From positions 1 to 64,000 of the forward strand of contig NZ_VWNA01000002.1 in NCBI RefSeq assembly GCF_009600605.1: a DNA stretch of 64,000 nucleotides. Reading direction: 5' to 3'. Shown in pieces: positions 19,741-29,403 of the stretch (within the stretch, counting starts at the first letter, position 1; each line of letters opens with the position of its first letter). This stretch comes from Segnochrobactrum spirostomi (GTDB lineage: Bacteria; Pseudomonadota; Alphaproteobacteria; Rhizobiales; Segnochrobactraceae). A model generated the notes under the pieces. The model searched no databases. It was not told the origin of the DNA and worked only from the letters and a program-made list of their open reading frames with translations. Position numbers and translations under genes: made by a program.

Positions 19741-21261
19741 TTGAGCGCGCCCGTGTCTCCCAGTTCAGTTCTCGCAGCGCACGACATCACCAAGGCCTTC
19801 GGCTCGACCAAGGCCCTGCGGGGGGTGGATCTCACCCTCTACGCAGGACGCGCCGTGGCTCTCATGGGTGCCAACGGGGCGGGCAAGTCGACGCTCGTGA
19901 AGATCCTCTGCGGTATCCACCAGACGGACGGCGGCACCGTTCTGCTCGAAGGGGCGCCGTTCCGACCGCGCTCACCGCGCCATGCGCGCGATCTCGGCGT
20001 GATCGCGGTGCATCAATCGATCGCCGATGTCGGCGTGCTGTCGCTGTCCGTCGAAGACAATCTCCTGCTCGATCGGCGCTGCGAGGGCGGCTCGCTCTTC
20101 GCGGGCGGCCGGCGGGACCGCGAGGCCGCGCGGGCCGTGGCGGCGGCGATCGGCCTCGAGGTGGATCTCCGCCGGCGTCTCGACGAATTGTCGATCGCCG
20201 AGCGCCAGCTCGTGGCGATCGCCCGCGCCGTCGCCCGCGATCCGAAGGTGCTGATCTTCGACGAACCGACCGCGAGCCTGTCCGCTCCGGAAGCCGAACG
20301 TCTCTTTCAGGTGATCGACGGCTTGAAGAGCCGCGGCGTCGCCATTCTTTATATATCCCATAAAACGGCCGATCTCGAACGGATCGCTGACAGCGTCGTG
20401 GTGCTCCGCGACGGCCTCGTCGCGGGCAAGTTCGAAGCGCCGCTCGATCTCGCCGCGGCGATCAAGACGATGATCGGGCACGCGGTCGAATCCGCCGCGC
20501 GCCAGCCGAAGGCTTACGAAGGCCGGCCCGTCCTGACCGTTCGGGGGGCTCGGTTACGGCGCTCCGCGCAGCCGTTCGATTTCGAGGTCCACCCGGGCGA
20601 GGTGGTCGCGGTTGCCGGCCCGGTTGGCGCCGGCAAGACGTCCCTCGCCGGCGCGCTGTTCGGGCTGTGGCCGCTCGAGGCGGGCGAGATGACGCTCGAC
20701 GGGGACCCCTGGCGCCCGCGCTCGCCCGCCGATGCGATCGGCCGCGGCGTCTTCCTCGCCGGTGAGGACCGCTGGAGAACGACGTTCTTCCCATCGGTGG
20801 TGCCGTTCGCCTCGATCGCGGGCACGATCGGCTTCCCCTTCCTGCCGCGCTGGTCCAAGGCGGGCCTCGTTCAGCCGGCGCGGGAGGAGGCGACGGCCGC
20901 AAGCCTCATCGCCGCCTTCGGGATCAAGGCGCCCGGGCCGCGCGTGGCCCCCTCGACCCTCTCCGGGGGCAATCAGCAGAAGGTGGTGATCGCCCGCTGG
21001 CACGCCGAGCCGGCGCGGCTGCTGCTCCTCGACGAGCCGTTCCAGGGTGTCGATATCGGCGCGCGCGACGACATCATCCGCGCCATCCGCGATCGAACCT
21101 CGGGTCGCGCGACCATCGTCTTCGTCAACGATCTGGAAGAGGCGCTCGAGGTCGCCGACCGCGTGGTGACCATGACCGACGCGACGGTCACGGACCAACG
21201 CTGCGAAAGCGCCGACCGTCTCATCTCCGCCCTCGCCTCGACACCTGCCGCTCTGCCCTGA
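19741..21261 (+). CDS. Sugar-class ABC transporter ATPase (RbsA-like), two domains
   Basis: Double ATPase of the ribose/carbohydrate class, 506 residues. First domain: Walker A GANGAGKST (about 47), signature-like LSIAERQLVAIARA (about 154), Walker B VLIFDEPTASLS (about 170). Second domain: GPVGAGKTS (about 294), signature LSGGNQQKVVIARW (about 407) and LLLLDEPFQGVDIGAR. The reading frame starts with TTG 19741; a GTG at 19753 is an alternative, and no strong ribosome site marks either. Although the fold is sugar-class, the operon ends in a sulfur-type monooxygenase gene, so the ligand may be a sulfur compound, perhaps a sulfonated or sugar-like one (inference). Confidence 0.9.
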   Translation: MSAPVSPSSVLAAHDITKAFGSTKALRGVDLTLYAGRAVALMGANGAGKSTLVKILCGIHQTDGGTVLLEGAPFRPRSPRHARDLGVIAVHQSIADVGVLSLSVEDNLLLDRRCEGGSLFAGGRRDREAARAVAAAIGLEVDLRRRLDELSIAERQLVAIARAVARDPKVLIFDEPTASLSAPEAERLFQVIDGLKSRGVAILYISHKTADLERIADSVVVLRDGLVAGKFEAPLDLAAAIKTMIGHAVESAARQPKAYEGRPVLTVRGARLRRSAQPFDFEVHPGEVVAVAGPVGAGKTSLAGALFGLWPLEAGEMTLDGDPWRPRSPADAIGRGVFLAGEDRWRTTFFPSVVPFASIAGTIGFPFLPRWSKAGLVQPAREEATAASLIAAFGIKAPGPRVAPSTLSGGNQQKVVIARWHAEPARLLLLDEPFQGVDIGARDDIIRAIRDRTSGRATIVFVNDLEEALEVADRVVTMTDATVTDQRCESADRLISALASTPAALP

Positions 21262-21293
21262 GCGTCGCCAAGAGCATCGCCGGGAACCCAACC

Positions 21294-22319
21294 ATGTCCT
21301 CGATCGCCACCGACCTCTCCGCCACGCCGAAGTCGCGGCCGCCCCTGCGGGAGTGGCTCATCCGGTACGGCATCTTCCTCCTGCTCGCGGTGCTCGTCGT
21401 GATCTTCACGAACGCCCAGCCCGCCTTCCTGAGGGTCAACAACCTCTTCTCGATCCTCCAGGCCGTCGCGATCGTGGCGCTGCTCGGCGTCGGCGTGACG
21501 GTGACGACCATCACCGGCGGCTTCGACATCTCGGTCGGGGGCCTTGCGGCCTTCATTCAGATGGCGGCGGCCTACGTCCTGATCGCGCTCGACGGATCGA
21601 CCCCGGTGGCGGTCGCCGTCTGTCTCGCGATCGGGCTCGCCGTCGGGCTCTTCAACGCCTTCCTCATCGTCGTCGTGCGCATTCCCGATCTGCTCGCGAC
21701 GCTCGGTACGCTCTTCCTCCTCGCCGGTCTTCAGCTCATTCCGACCGGCGGGCGCTCGATCGCGCCCGGCATGACGCTGCTCGACGGAACGACGGCGCCC
21801 GGTGTCTTCCCGCAGAGCTTCCTCGCGCTCGGCCGCTACCGGGTCTGGGACATCGTGCCGGTCCCGGTGATCGCGCTCGCGGTCGTCGCCTTCGCGCTCT
21901 GGTTCGTGATGGAGCGCACGCGTTATGGCCGCGTCTTCTATGCCGTCGGCGGCAGCGAGCTCGCCGCCCGCATGGCCGGTGCCTCGACGCGCCTCTACCG
22001 CGTGCTCGCTTATGTGCTCTCGTCGCTGACGGCGGCGATCGGCGGCATTCTGCTTGCCGGCCGGATCGGGCGCGGCGACGTGAGCGCCGGTAACGGTCTG
22101 ATGCTCGATGCCGTCGCGGCGGCGCTGATCGGCTATGCCGTGCTCGGGGTCAACCGGCCGAACATCTTCGGCACCATCGTCGGGGCGATCTTCGTCGGCG
22201 TTCTTTTGAACGGCCTGACCATGATGAACGCTCCCTATTACCTCCAGGACTTCGTCAAAGGCGCCGTTCTCATCGGCGCGCTCGCGTTGACTTTCGGCTT
22301 ATCGCGCAACCGCGCCTGA
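21294..22319 (+). CDS. Sugar-class ABC transporter permease (RbsC-like)
   Basis: Permease of 341 residues with about eight to ten hydrophobic segments. RbsC-family motifs are seen: TITGGFDISVGGLAAF (about 75), RIPDLLATLGTLFLLAGLQL (about 129), the cytoplasmic coupling loop RTRYGRVFYAVGGSELAARM (about 207) and NGLTMMNAPYYLQDFVKGAV near the end. It starts 32 bases after the ATPase stop and 29 bases before the binding protein, forming a compact operon. Confidence 0.9.
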   Translation: MSSIATDLSATPKSRPPLREWLIRYGIFLLLAVLVVIFTNAQPAFLRVNNLFSILQAVAIVALLGVGVTVTTITGGFDISVGGLAAFIQMAAAYVLIALDGSTPVAVAVCLAIGLAVGLFNAFLIVVVRIPDLLATLGTLFLLAGLQLIPTGGRSIAPGMTLLDGTTAPGVFPQSFLALGRYRVWDIVPVPVIALAVVAFALWFVMERTRYGRVFYAVGGSELAARMAGASTRLYRVLAYVLSSLTAAIGGILLAGRIGRGDVSAGNGLMLDAVAAALIGYAVLGVNRPNIFGTIVGAIFVGVLLNGLTMMNAPYYLQDFVKGAVLIGALALTFGLSRNRA

Positions 22320-22348
22320 TCTTCTTCTCCCACGCAAGGCTCGTCGTC

Positions 22349-23413
22349 ATGCTTTTCTCCCCCAAGACCCGCTTCGGATTCAAAGCCGTCGCGAGCCTCG
22401 CGCTCGCGGCGGGGCTCGGCCTCGCCGGCGCCGCCTACGCCGACGGCATTCCCGGCGCGCCGGCGCCGTTCGACAAAGGCGGGGTGAAGATCGCCCTCGT
22501 CGCCTATCTGTCCGGCGGCGATTATTTCCAGGCCGCCGAAGCGGGCGCGACGCGCCAGGCCAAGGCGCTCGGCGTCGATCTGCGGATCTTCCCGGGCCGG
22601 CAGAAGCCCGACGAACAGCGCGAGCAGATCCGTCAGGCGATCGACCTCGGCGTCCAGGGCATCATCGTCTCCGGCGGCAAGGCCGAAGCCGTGGACGACG
22701 TCGTGCAAGAGGCGCTCGACAAGGGCATCAAGGTCGTCGCCGGCAACATCTACCTGACGAACCCCGGTGTGATCATCGTCGATCAGGACGAGAGCAAGCA
22801 GCTCGACCTGGTGCTCGATCAGGTGCTCAAGGACAACGGCGACAATTTCTCGGCCGGCTACATCTACGTGGAAGGCTTCCCGGCGCTCGATCGGCGCGAC
22901 AAGGCCTGGACCGCGTTCAAGGCGAAGCATCCCGGCATCAAGCAGGTGGCCCAGTGGGGCACGGTGGACGACACCACGGCGCAATCGGTGGCGAACCAAA
23001 CGGCGGCGGTGCTGCGGGCTCACCCGGAGATCACCGTGATCCTCGCGCCCTACGACGAGTTCGCCCGCGGTGCCAAGATCGCGGTCAACGAGGCGGGTCT
23101 TCAGGACAAGGTGAAGATCTACAGCGTCGATGTCTCGACCTCCGACATCCAGGAGATCCGCGAGCCGAGCAGCCCCTGGGTGGCGACGGCCGCGACGAGC
23201 GCGGAGGGCGGTGGCGAGGTGCAGGTGCGTGCCCTCGCCCTCGCGATCACCGGTCAGCTCCAGGAAAAGAAGGTGCTGCTCGCGCCGACGCTCATCACCC
23301 GCCAGTTCCTGGAAGAGAACGATATCCAGACCGAGGCGAACCTGACGCAGAAGCTGCCGGCGTTCCTCGGCCGCAGCGTCGCTTCGGCTCCCTGGATCCC
23401 GGCGCCGAAATGA
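22349..23413 (+). CDS. Sugar-class ABC transporter substrate-binding protein
   Basis: Periplasmic binding protein of the RbsB-like Peripla_BP_4 class, 354 residues. A signal peptide (about 1-31, cleavage near AYA-D) precedes KIALVAYLSGGDYFQAAEAG (about 46) and the typical QREQIRQAIDLGVQGIIVSG (about 92). The mature protein keeps the two-lobe pattern, with DEFARGAKIAVNEAG near 234. Third gene of the 19741-24917 operon. The ligand is not readable from sequence. Confidence 0.88.
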   Translation: MLFSPKTRFGFKAVASLALAAGLGLAGAAYADGIPGAPAPFDKGGVKIALVAYLSGGDYFQAAEAGATRQAKALGVDLRIFPGRQKPDEQREQIRQAIDLGVQGIIVSGGKAEAVDDVVQEALDKGIKVVAGNIYLTNPGVIIVDQDESKQLDLVLDQVLKDNGDNFSAGYIYVEGFPALDRRDKAWTAFKAKHPGIKQVAQWGTVDDTTAQSVANQTAAVLRAHPEITVILAPYDEFARGAKIAVNEAGLQDKVKIYSVDVSTSDIQEIREPSSPWVATAATSAEGGGEVQVRALALAITGQLQEKKVLLAPTLITRQFLEENDIQTEANLTQKLPAFLGRSVASAPWIPAPK

Positions 23414-23507
23414 GGCCTGCCCCCGGGACACCGCGTCGCGACGTCCGCGCGGTGTCCCGCATCGTCTTTCCTTTTTCTTCCCCTCGTCTTGCCTCCGGAT
23501 TGTGCCG

Positions 23508-24917
23508 ATGCCCGCGCGCGACAGCGACAACGCTCCCGAAATCCGGATCAACGCCTTCGACATGAATTGCCTCGGGCACCTCTCGGGGGCGCTCTGGACC
23601 CACCCGCGCGACACCTCGCTCGGCTACAAGACGCTCGAGCATTGGATGGAGCTCGCCAAGCTCCTCGAAAGCGGGCTGTTCGACGCGCTCTTTCTCGCCG
23701 ACGTGCTCGGGCTCTACGATGTGTACCGGGGCGGACCGGAAACCGCTCTGCGCTACGGCACGCAGGTGCCGAACAACGATCCTCTGCTGATCATCCCGGC
23801 GATGGCGGCGGTGACCCGGCATCTGTGCTTCGCCGCCACGGCGATCCTCTCCTTCGAGCCGCCTTACACGTTCGCCCGCCGTCTCTCCACGCTCGACCAC
23901 CTCACCGGTGGCCGGATCGGCTGGAACATCGTGACGGGCTATCTGGACAGCGCCGCCCGCGGCGCCGGCCAGGCGCGGCAGACCGCGCACGACACCCGCT
24001 ACGAGGTCGCCCACGATTATATGGAGGTGGTCTACAAGCTCTGGGAGGGCAGTTGGGACGACGACGCCGTGGTGGCGGACCGCGCGGGCGCGACCTACGC
24101 CGACCCGCGCCGCGTGCGGGCCGTGCATCACGACGGTCCCCATTACAAGCTCGATGCGGTGCACCTGAGCGAGCCGTCGCCGCAGCGCACGCCACTTCTG
24201 TTCCAGGCCGGCACGTCTGAGAAAGGGCGCGCTTTCGCCGCCCGTCATGCCGAGGCGGTCTTCATCAACGGCCGCTCCAAAGCCACCGTCGCCTCCCACA
24301 TCGCCGACATTCGCCGCCGCGCCGCTGCTCTGGGGCGCGATCAGGCCGATGTGAAGGCTTTCGTCGAACTCCATGTCGTGGTGGCGAAAACCGAGCAAGC
24401 GGCCCGGGCGAAGCTCGAAGACTATCGCCGGCACGCGAGCCTCGAGGCGTCGCTCGCCCTGCAATCCGGCTGGACCGGGATCGATTTCGATCGCTACGGC
24501 CTCGACGAGCCGCTGCGCTATGTCGAGAACGACGCGATCCGCTCCGGGCTCGAAGCGCTGACCCGCACCAACCCCGAGAAGCGGACTTGGACGCCCCGCC
24601 AATTGGCCGATGCCGGGCTTGCCGGCGGCAGCACGACGACCCTGGTCGGGACGCCGGAGACAATCGCCGACCTGCTGCAGGAATGGCAGCGCGATACCGG
24701 CGCGGACGGCTTCAATCTCTCACACGCCCTCCGCTACGAGAGCTTCGTTGACTTCATTGAACTGGTCGTGCCCGAACTTCAGCGTCGCGGCGTCTACAAA
24801 CGCGGCTACGGCGAAGGCACCTTCCGCGAGAAGATCTACGGTCGCGGCCGTCGGCGTCTGCAACATCCCCATCCGGCGGCGTCGTTCCGGCACGACCGTG
24901 CGGTTGTGGTCGCGTAG
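23508..24917 (+). CDS. FMN-dependent monooxygenase, NtaA/SnaA/DszA (DmoA-like) family
   Basis: Third reduced-flavin monooxygenase of this family, about 469 residues. Hallmarks: INAFDMNCLGHLSGALW, FDALFLADVLGLYDVY (about 64), FARRLSTLDHLTGGRIGWN (about 124), LSEPSPQRTPLLFQAGTSEK (about 222) and ADGFNLSHALRYESFVDF (about 400). ATG 23508 is chosen; an in-frame GTG two codons earlier at 23502 is possible. It follows the sugar-class importer by 94 bases, so it probably acts on what that importer brings in. Enzymes of this branch oxidise small sulfides or other C-S compounds. Confidence 0.87.
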   Translation: MPARDSDNAPEIRINAFDMNCLGHLSGALWTHPRDTSLGYKTLEHWMELAKLLESGLFDALFLADVLGLYDVYRGGPETALRYGTQVPNNDPLLIIPAMAAVTRHLCFAATAILSFEPPYTFARRLSTLDHLTGGRIGWNIVTGYLDSAARGAGQARQTAHDTRYEVAHDYMEVVYKLWEGSWDDDAVVADRAGATYADPRRVRAVHHDGPHYKLDAVHLSEPSPQRTPLLFQAGTSEKGRAFAARHAEAVFINGRSKATVASHIADIRRRAAALGRDQADVKAFVELHVVVAKTEQAARAKLEDYRRHASLEASLALQSGWTGIDFDRYGLDEPLRYVENDAIRSGLEALTRTNPEKRTWTPRQLADAGLAGGSTTTLVGTPETIADLLQEWQRDTGADGFNLSHALRYESFVDFIELVVPELQRRGVYKRGYGEGTFREKIYGRGRRRLQHPHPAASFRHDRAVVVA

Positions 24918-25085
24918 CCGTTTTCGATCGGTCCGAGGCGTTCGATCGGCGGCGGAAGGCGACGTCTCAGGCCGGCGAAGGGGCGGCGGCTGGACACGGC
25001 GCCACCCATGGGCAAGCGGTCTTCGGCGGCCGCGCGATGGCGATCGGTGCGTTGCGCCCGGCTCAGCCGGAATGGCCTTCCGCTG

Positions 25086-25112
25086 AATAGACTATTTTGA
25101 ATATAAACATTC
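25086..25112. promoter_or_regulatory. AT-rich inverted repeats upstream of monooxygenase gene
   Basis: Two small inverted repeats lie side by side 85-110 bases before the start at 25196: AATAG-A-CTATT at 25086-25096 and GAAT-N6-ATTC at 25099-25112. The patch is AT-rich in a GC-rich setting and contains AATAGACTAT, similar to AATAGACAAT upstream of the sfnB-like gene. The rest of 24918-25195 shows no gene. Confidence 0.42.
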
Positions 25113-25195
25113 TGGTTTATGCCGCCTCGCTCCCGCATCATCGACACCGATCCCGACGCCCCTCCCGGCGTTCGGGCCACTTTCCGGGTTTCGAG

Positions 25196-26617
25196 ATGAC
25201 GCGCCAGATCCGCTTCAATGCCTTCGATATGAATTGCGTGGCCCACCAATCGCCTGGGTTGTGGCGGCATCCGCGTGACAAATCTTGGAAATACAAGGAT
25301 CTCGATTATTGGCAGGATGTCGGGCGCACGCTGGAACGCGGCATCTTCGACGGCATCTTCATCGCCGACGTGATCGGCTATTACGACGTCTACAAGGGCA
25401 GCAACGTCCACGCTATCCGCGAGGCGGCGCAGATCCCGGTCAACGATCCGCTTCAGCTCGCCGCGCCGATCGCGCTCGCGACCGAGCATCTCGGCATCGG
25501 CATCACCGCCTCGACCTCGTTCGAGCACCCCTACACGTTCGCCCGCCGCCTCTCCACCGCCGACCACCACACCAAGGGCCGCGTCGGCTGGAACATCGTC
25601 ACCTCCTATCTCGAGAGCGGGGCGAAGAATATCGGCCAGGGCGGATTGCGGCGGCACGACAACCGCTACGAAGTCGCGGCCGAATATGTCGAGGTGCTCT
25701 ACAAGCTGTTCGAAGGCAGTTGGGAGGAAGGCGCCGTCGTCCGCGACCGCGAGCGCGGCATCTTCACCGACCCGGCCAAGGTCCACGAGATCGGCCATAA
25801 GGGCAAGTTCTTCGAGGTGCCCGGCTATCATCTCTGCGAGCCGTCGCCCCAGCGCACGCCGCTGCTCTATCAGGCGGGCGCCTCGGGGGCCGGCAAGAAG
25901 TTCGCCGCCGAGCACGCCGAGTGCGTCTTCGTCGCCTCGCCGATCAAGTCGGTGCTGAAGGCCTACGTCGCCGACATCCGTCGTCAGGCCGCCGCCGCCG
26001 GGCGCGACCCGCGCAAGATCTACGTCTACAACCTCATCACGATCATCGTCGACGAGACCGACGAGAAGGCCGAGGCGAAGTTCCGCGAATACCAGTCGCA
26101 CGCCTCTTATGACGGCTCGCTCGTCTTCATGTCGGGCTGGAGCGGCATCGATTTCGGCCAATATGCGCCGACCGATCTCGTCCGCAAGGTCGAGACCAAC
26201 GCGATCATCTCGATGGTCGAGACCTTCGCCGGCGGTGAGAAGTCGTGGACCATCGAGGAACTGGCGGCGTGGGGCGGCATCGGCGGCCTTGGTCCCATCT
26301 TCGTGGGGTCGCCCTCGACGGTTGCCGACATCCTCGAGCAGTGGGTCGCCGAGACCGACGTCGACGGCTTCAATCTCGCCTATGCGGTGACGCCGGAGAG
26401 CTTCGAGGACGTCGTCGGCTATCTGGTGCCGGAATTGCAGCGGCGCGGCGTCTATCCGACCGCCTACCGGCCGGGCACGCTGCGCGAGAAGCTGTTCGGC
26501 GCGGGTCCCTATCTGCCGGCGACCCATCCGGCCGATCGCTACCGCGACATCGAGGCGGTGAAGCGCCGCGAGGCCGCCGAGGCCCCGGCGCCCGTGCCCG
26601 AGCCGGTTCAGGCCTGA
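25196..26617 (+). CDS. FMN-dependent monooxygenase, NtaA/SnaA/DszA (DmoA-like) family
   Basis: Fourth reduced-flavin monooxygenase of this family, 473 residues. Hallmarks: FNAFDMNCVAHQSPGLWRHP, FDGIFIADVIGYYDVYKG (about 50), FARRLSTADHHTKGRVGWN (about 115), CEPSPQRTPLLYQAGASGAG (about 214) and VDGFNLAYAVTPESFEDVVG (about 388). The C-terminal tail (about 445-473) is charged and Pro/Ala-rich. ATG 25196 matches the family start; an in-frame upstream ATG (25097) would add an unconserved, AT-rich-derived stretch overlapping the regulatory patch. The Liv-type importer follows after 5 bases, so enzyme and importer are one operon. It is most similar to dimethyl-sulfide monooxygenase-type proteins; the substrate remains open. 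Confidence 0.88.
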   Translation: MTRQIRFNAFDMNCVAHQSPGLWRHPRDKSWKYKDLDYWQDVGRTLERGIFDGIFIADVIGYYDVYKGSNVHAIREAAQIPVNDPLQLAAPIALATEHLGIGITASTSFEHPYTFARRLSTADHHTKGRVGWNIVTSYLESGAKNIGQGGLRRHDNRYEVAAEYVEVLYKLFEGSWEEGAVVRDRERGIFTDPAKVHEIGHKGKFFEVPGYHLCEPSPQRTPLLYQAGASGAGKKFAAEHAECVFVASPIKSVLKAYVADIRRQAAAAGRDPRKIYVYNLITIIVDETDEKAEAKFREYQSHASYDGSLVFMSGWSGIDFGQYAPTDLVRKVETNAIISMVETFAGGEKSWTIEELAAWGGIGGLGPIFVGSPSTVADILEQWVAETDVDGFNLAYAVTPESFEDVVGYLVPELQRRGVYPTAYRPGTLREKLFGAGPYLPATHPADRYRDIEAVKRREAAEAPAPVPEPVQA

Positions 26618-26622
26618 TCGCG

Positions 26623-27393
26623 ATGGCCGACCCGATCCTGAAGCTCGAGAACGTCTCGCTCTCCTTCAAAGGCATCAAGGCGCTCAACGCCTTGAGCTTC
26701 GAGGTCGCGCGGGGCGAGATCTGCGCGCTGATCGGGCCGAACGGGGCGGGCAAGAGCTCGCTCCTCAACGTCATCAACGGGGTCTACCGGGCCGATCGCG
26801 GCGATGTGGTGCTCGACGGGCACCGCTTCGTGCGCATCCGGCCCGGCCGGGCGGCGCGGCTCGGGATCGGCCGCACCTTCCAGCACAATGCCCTGTTCGG
26901 CCGCCTGAGCGTTCTCGACAACGTACTCGCCGGCCTCACCCGGCTGAGCCGCACCACCCTCGTCGAACACGCCTTCGGGCTGAAGCGCGAGCGGGCCGAA
27001 GCGCGCGATTTCCGCCGTCGCGCCGAGGAAACGATCGCCTTCCTCAACCTCGTGCCCTACCGCGACCGCATCGTCTCGACCCTGCCCTACGGCGTGCAGA
27101 AGCGTGTCGATCTCGCCCGCGCGCTCGTCGCCCGGCCGCGGCTCCTCCTGCTCGATGAGCCGATGGCCGGCATGAACCAGGACGAGAAGCGCGAGATGAG
27201 CCGCTTCATCCGGGACGCCAATGCGACCTACGGCACCACGGTGGTGCTGATCGAGCACGATATCGGCGTCGTCATGGGGCTCTCCCACCACGTCGTCGTG
27301 CTCGATTACGGCCGCAAGGTCGGGGACGGCTCGCCGGAAGAGGTCCGGCACAACCCGGATGTCATCGCCGCCTATCTCGGCACGGTTCACTGA
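26623..27393 (+). CDS. Branched-chain amino-acid-class ABC transporter ATPase (LivG-like)
   Basis: ATPase of the LivG class, 256 residues. Walker A GPNGAGKSS (about 39), Q-loop RTFQHNALF (about 85), the variant signature LPYGVQKRVDLARAL (about 148) and Walker B LLLLDEPMAGMN (about 171), as usual for LivG proteins. The C-terminal PEEVRHNPDVIAAYLG segment is also typical. It starts 5 bases after the monooxygenase stop and 8 bases before the LivH-like gene. Confidence 0.9.
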   Translation: MADPILKLENVSLSFKGIKALNALSFEVARGEICALIGPNGAGKSSLLNVINGVYRADRGDVVLDGHRFVRIRPGRAARLGIGRTFQHNALFGRLSVLDNVLAGLTRLSRTTLVEHAFGLKRERAEARDFRRRAEETIAFLNLVPYRDRIVSTLPYGVQKRVDLARALVARPRLLLLDEPMAGMNQDEKREMSRFIRDANATYGTTVVLIEHDIGVVMGLSHHVVVLDYGRKVGDGSPEEVRHNPDVIAAYLGTVH

Positions 27394-27401
27394 GGCGCCC
27401 C

Positions 27402-28283
27402 ATGTCCTTCTTCATCGAGACATTGGTCGGCGGTCTCCTCGCGGGCGTGATGTATTCGCTCGTCGCGATCGGCTTCGTGCTGATCTACAAGGCCTCCGGC
27501 GTCTTCAATTTCGCCCAAGGGTCGCTCGTGCTCTGCGCGGCGCTCACCTTCGTCACCTTGCGCGAGCGGGGCATCGATCTCTGGCTGGCCGGTCTCGCCA
27601 CCCTCGTCATCATGGTGGCGCTGGCGATCGCGGTGGAGCGCGTCGTGCTGCGCCCGCTCGTCGGCCAGTCGCAGATCACCCTGTTCATGGCGACCCTGGG
27701 CCTCAGCTACGTCATCGAAGGCGGCGCGCAGATCCTGATGGGTGCAAGCGTCCACGAACTCGATCTCGGCATCGTCGATGTTCCGGTCGAGATCGGCCCC
27801 ATCCTCGTCAGCCAATTCGACCTCGTTGCGGCCGCGGCGGCGGGCGTCCTCGTCGTCGGGCTGTCGCTGTTCTTCAACTGGACGCGGACCGGCATCGCGC
27901 TGCGGGCCATCGCCGACGATCCGCAGGCCGCCCTGTCGATCGGCATCCGGCTGCAACGGCTCTGGCGCATCGTTTGGGGCGTCGCCGGCTTCGTCGCCCT
28001 CGTCGCGGGCCTGCTGTGGGGCGCGCGGCAGGGCGTCCAGTTTTCGCTGACGCTCGTGGTTCTGAAGGCGCTGCCCGTCCTCATCATCGGCGGGTTCACC
28101 TCGATCGCCGGAGCGATCGTCGGCGGCCTCATCGTCGGTGCGGGGGATGCGCTCGCCGAGATCTATCTCGGCCCCCTCCTCGGCGGCAGCGTCTCCACCT
28201 GGTTCGCCTATCTGCTCGCCGTCGGCTTCCTCCTGGTGCGGCCCGCCGGCCTGTTCGGCGAGCGGGCGATCGAAAGGGTTTGA
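27402..28283 (+). CDS. Branched-chain amino-acid-class ABC transporter permease (LivH-like)
   Basis: Permease of 293 residues with about eight hydrophobic segments. LivH motifs are visible: GLLAGVMYSLVAIGFVLIYK (about 11), NFAQGSLVL, the coupling loop RTGIALRAIADDPQAALSIG (about 166) and VLIIGGFTSIAGAIVGGLIV (about 226). It lies 8 bases after LivG and 3 bases before LivM. Confidence 0.9.
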   Translation: MSFFIETLVGGLLAGVMYSLVAIGFVLIYKASGVFNFAQGSLVLCAALTFVTLRERGIDLWLAGLATLVIMVALAIAVERVVLRPLVGQSQITLFMATLGLSYVIEGGAQILMGASVHELDLGIVDVPVEIGPILVSQFDLVAAAAAGVLVVGLSLFFNWTRTGIALRAIADDPQAALSIGIRLQRLWRIVWGVAGFVALVAGLLWGARQGVQFSLTLVVLKALPVLIIGGFTSIAGAIVGGLIVGAGDALAEIYLGPLLGGSVSTWFAYLLAVGFLLVRPAGLFGERAIERV

Positions 28284-28286
28284 GCG

Positions 28287-29360
28287 ATGTCGTCGATCGA
28301 AACGGGCTCCCCGGCGGTCGCCGCCGCCCCGGCCTTCGCGAGCGGATCGCCCAACGCGCGGGGCCTCGCACTCGCCCTCGGCGGGCTCGCCGCTCTCGTG
28401 CTGTTCGTGGGCGTCCCTCTCGTCGGGGACGATTATTGGCTCAACGCCATCCTGATCCCGTTCCTGGTGATGACGCTCGCCAGCATCGGTCTCAATCTCC
28501 TGATGGGCTATGCGGGGCAGGCTTCGCTCGGCACCGGCGCCTTCATGGCGACGGGCGCCTACGCCACCTACAACCTGCTGCTCCGCCTGCCTGACTTGCC
28601 GCTGCCCGTCAGTCTCGTGCTGGGCGGCCTCCTCTCGGGCCTCGTCGGCGTCGTCGTCGGCCTGCCGAGCCTGCGCATCAAGGGCTTCTACCTGCTCGCG
28701 ACGACGCTCGCCGCGCAGTTCCTCCTCACCTGGATCTTCAACCAATATGGCTGGTTCTCGAACTATTCGAGTTCGAGCTCGATCTCGGCGCCCCGCCTCG
28801 AGATCGCCGGTCACGATCTGTCGTCGCCGGCCGGACGCTACCTCCTGACCCTGACCAGCGTCGTGGTGATCGCGACAATCGCCGCCAAGCTGGTGCGTAG
28901 CGAGACCGGCCGCACCTGGATGGCGATCCGCGACATGGACACCGCCGCCGCCGTGATCGGCGTGCCGGTCGCGCGCGGCAAGCTCTCGGCCTTCTTCGTC
29001 GGCGGCTTCGTCTGCGGCATCGCCGGCGCGCTGTGGGCGTTCGCCTATCTCGGCACCGTCGATGCCGGCAGCTTCAACCTCGACCGCTCGTTCCAGGTGA
29101 TGTTCATCATCATCATCGGCGGTCTCGGCAGCCTCGTCGGCAGCGTCATCGGCGCCGCCTTCATCGTGCTCCTGCCGATCCTGATCGACCGCGTCGCCGG
29201 CGGCCTCCTCGGCGGAGCCATCGATGCGGGCCAGCTCGAGAATTTCCAGAAGGTTCTCTTCGGCGCGCTGATCATCTGGTTCCTCATCAAGGAACCCCGC
29301 GGTCTCGCCGAGCTCCTCGCCCGCGCCGTGCGGTGGCTGCGTTCGCCCGCGCGATCCTGA
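28287..29360 (+). CDS. Branched-chain amino-acid-class ABC transporter permease (LivM-like)
   Basis: Second Liv-type permease, 357 residues. Motifs: IGLNLLMGYAGQASLGTGAF (about 68), LPSLRIKGFYLLATTLAAQF (about 126), the coupling loop TGRTWMAIRDMDTAAAVIGV (about 207) and GGLGSLVGSVIGAAFIVLLP (about 276). The first 45 residues are Ala/Ser-rich and precede the first membrane segment. Next to LivH and before the binding protein gene. Confidence 0.9.
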   Translation: MSSIETGSPAVAAAPAFASGSPNARGLALALGGLAALVLFVGVPLVGDDYWLNAILIPFLVMTLASIGLNLLMGYAGQASLGTGAFMATGAYATYNLLLRLPDLPLPVSLVLGGLLSGLVGVVVGLPSLRIKGFYLLATTLAAQFLLTWIFNQYGWFSNYSSSSSISAPRLEIAGHDLSSPAGRYLLTLTSVVVIATIAAKLVRSETGRTWMAIRDMDTAAAVIGVPVARGKLSAFFVGGFVCGIAGALWAFAYLGTVDAGSFNLDRSFQVMFIIIIGGLGSLVGSVIGAAFIVLLPILIDRVAGGLLGGAIDAGQLENFQKVLFGALIIWFLIKEPRGLAELLARAVRWLRSPARS

Positions 29361-29403
29361 CGCAATCCCCCTCCCCTCCCGCTCACCCGTCCCGGAGACC
29401 CCG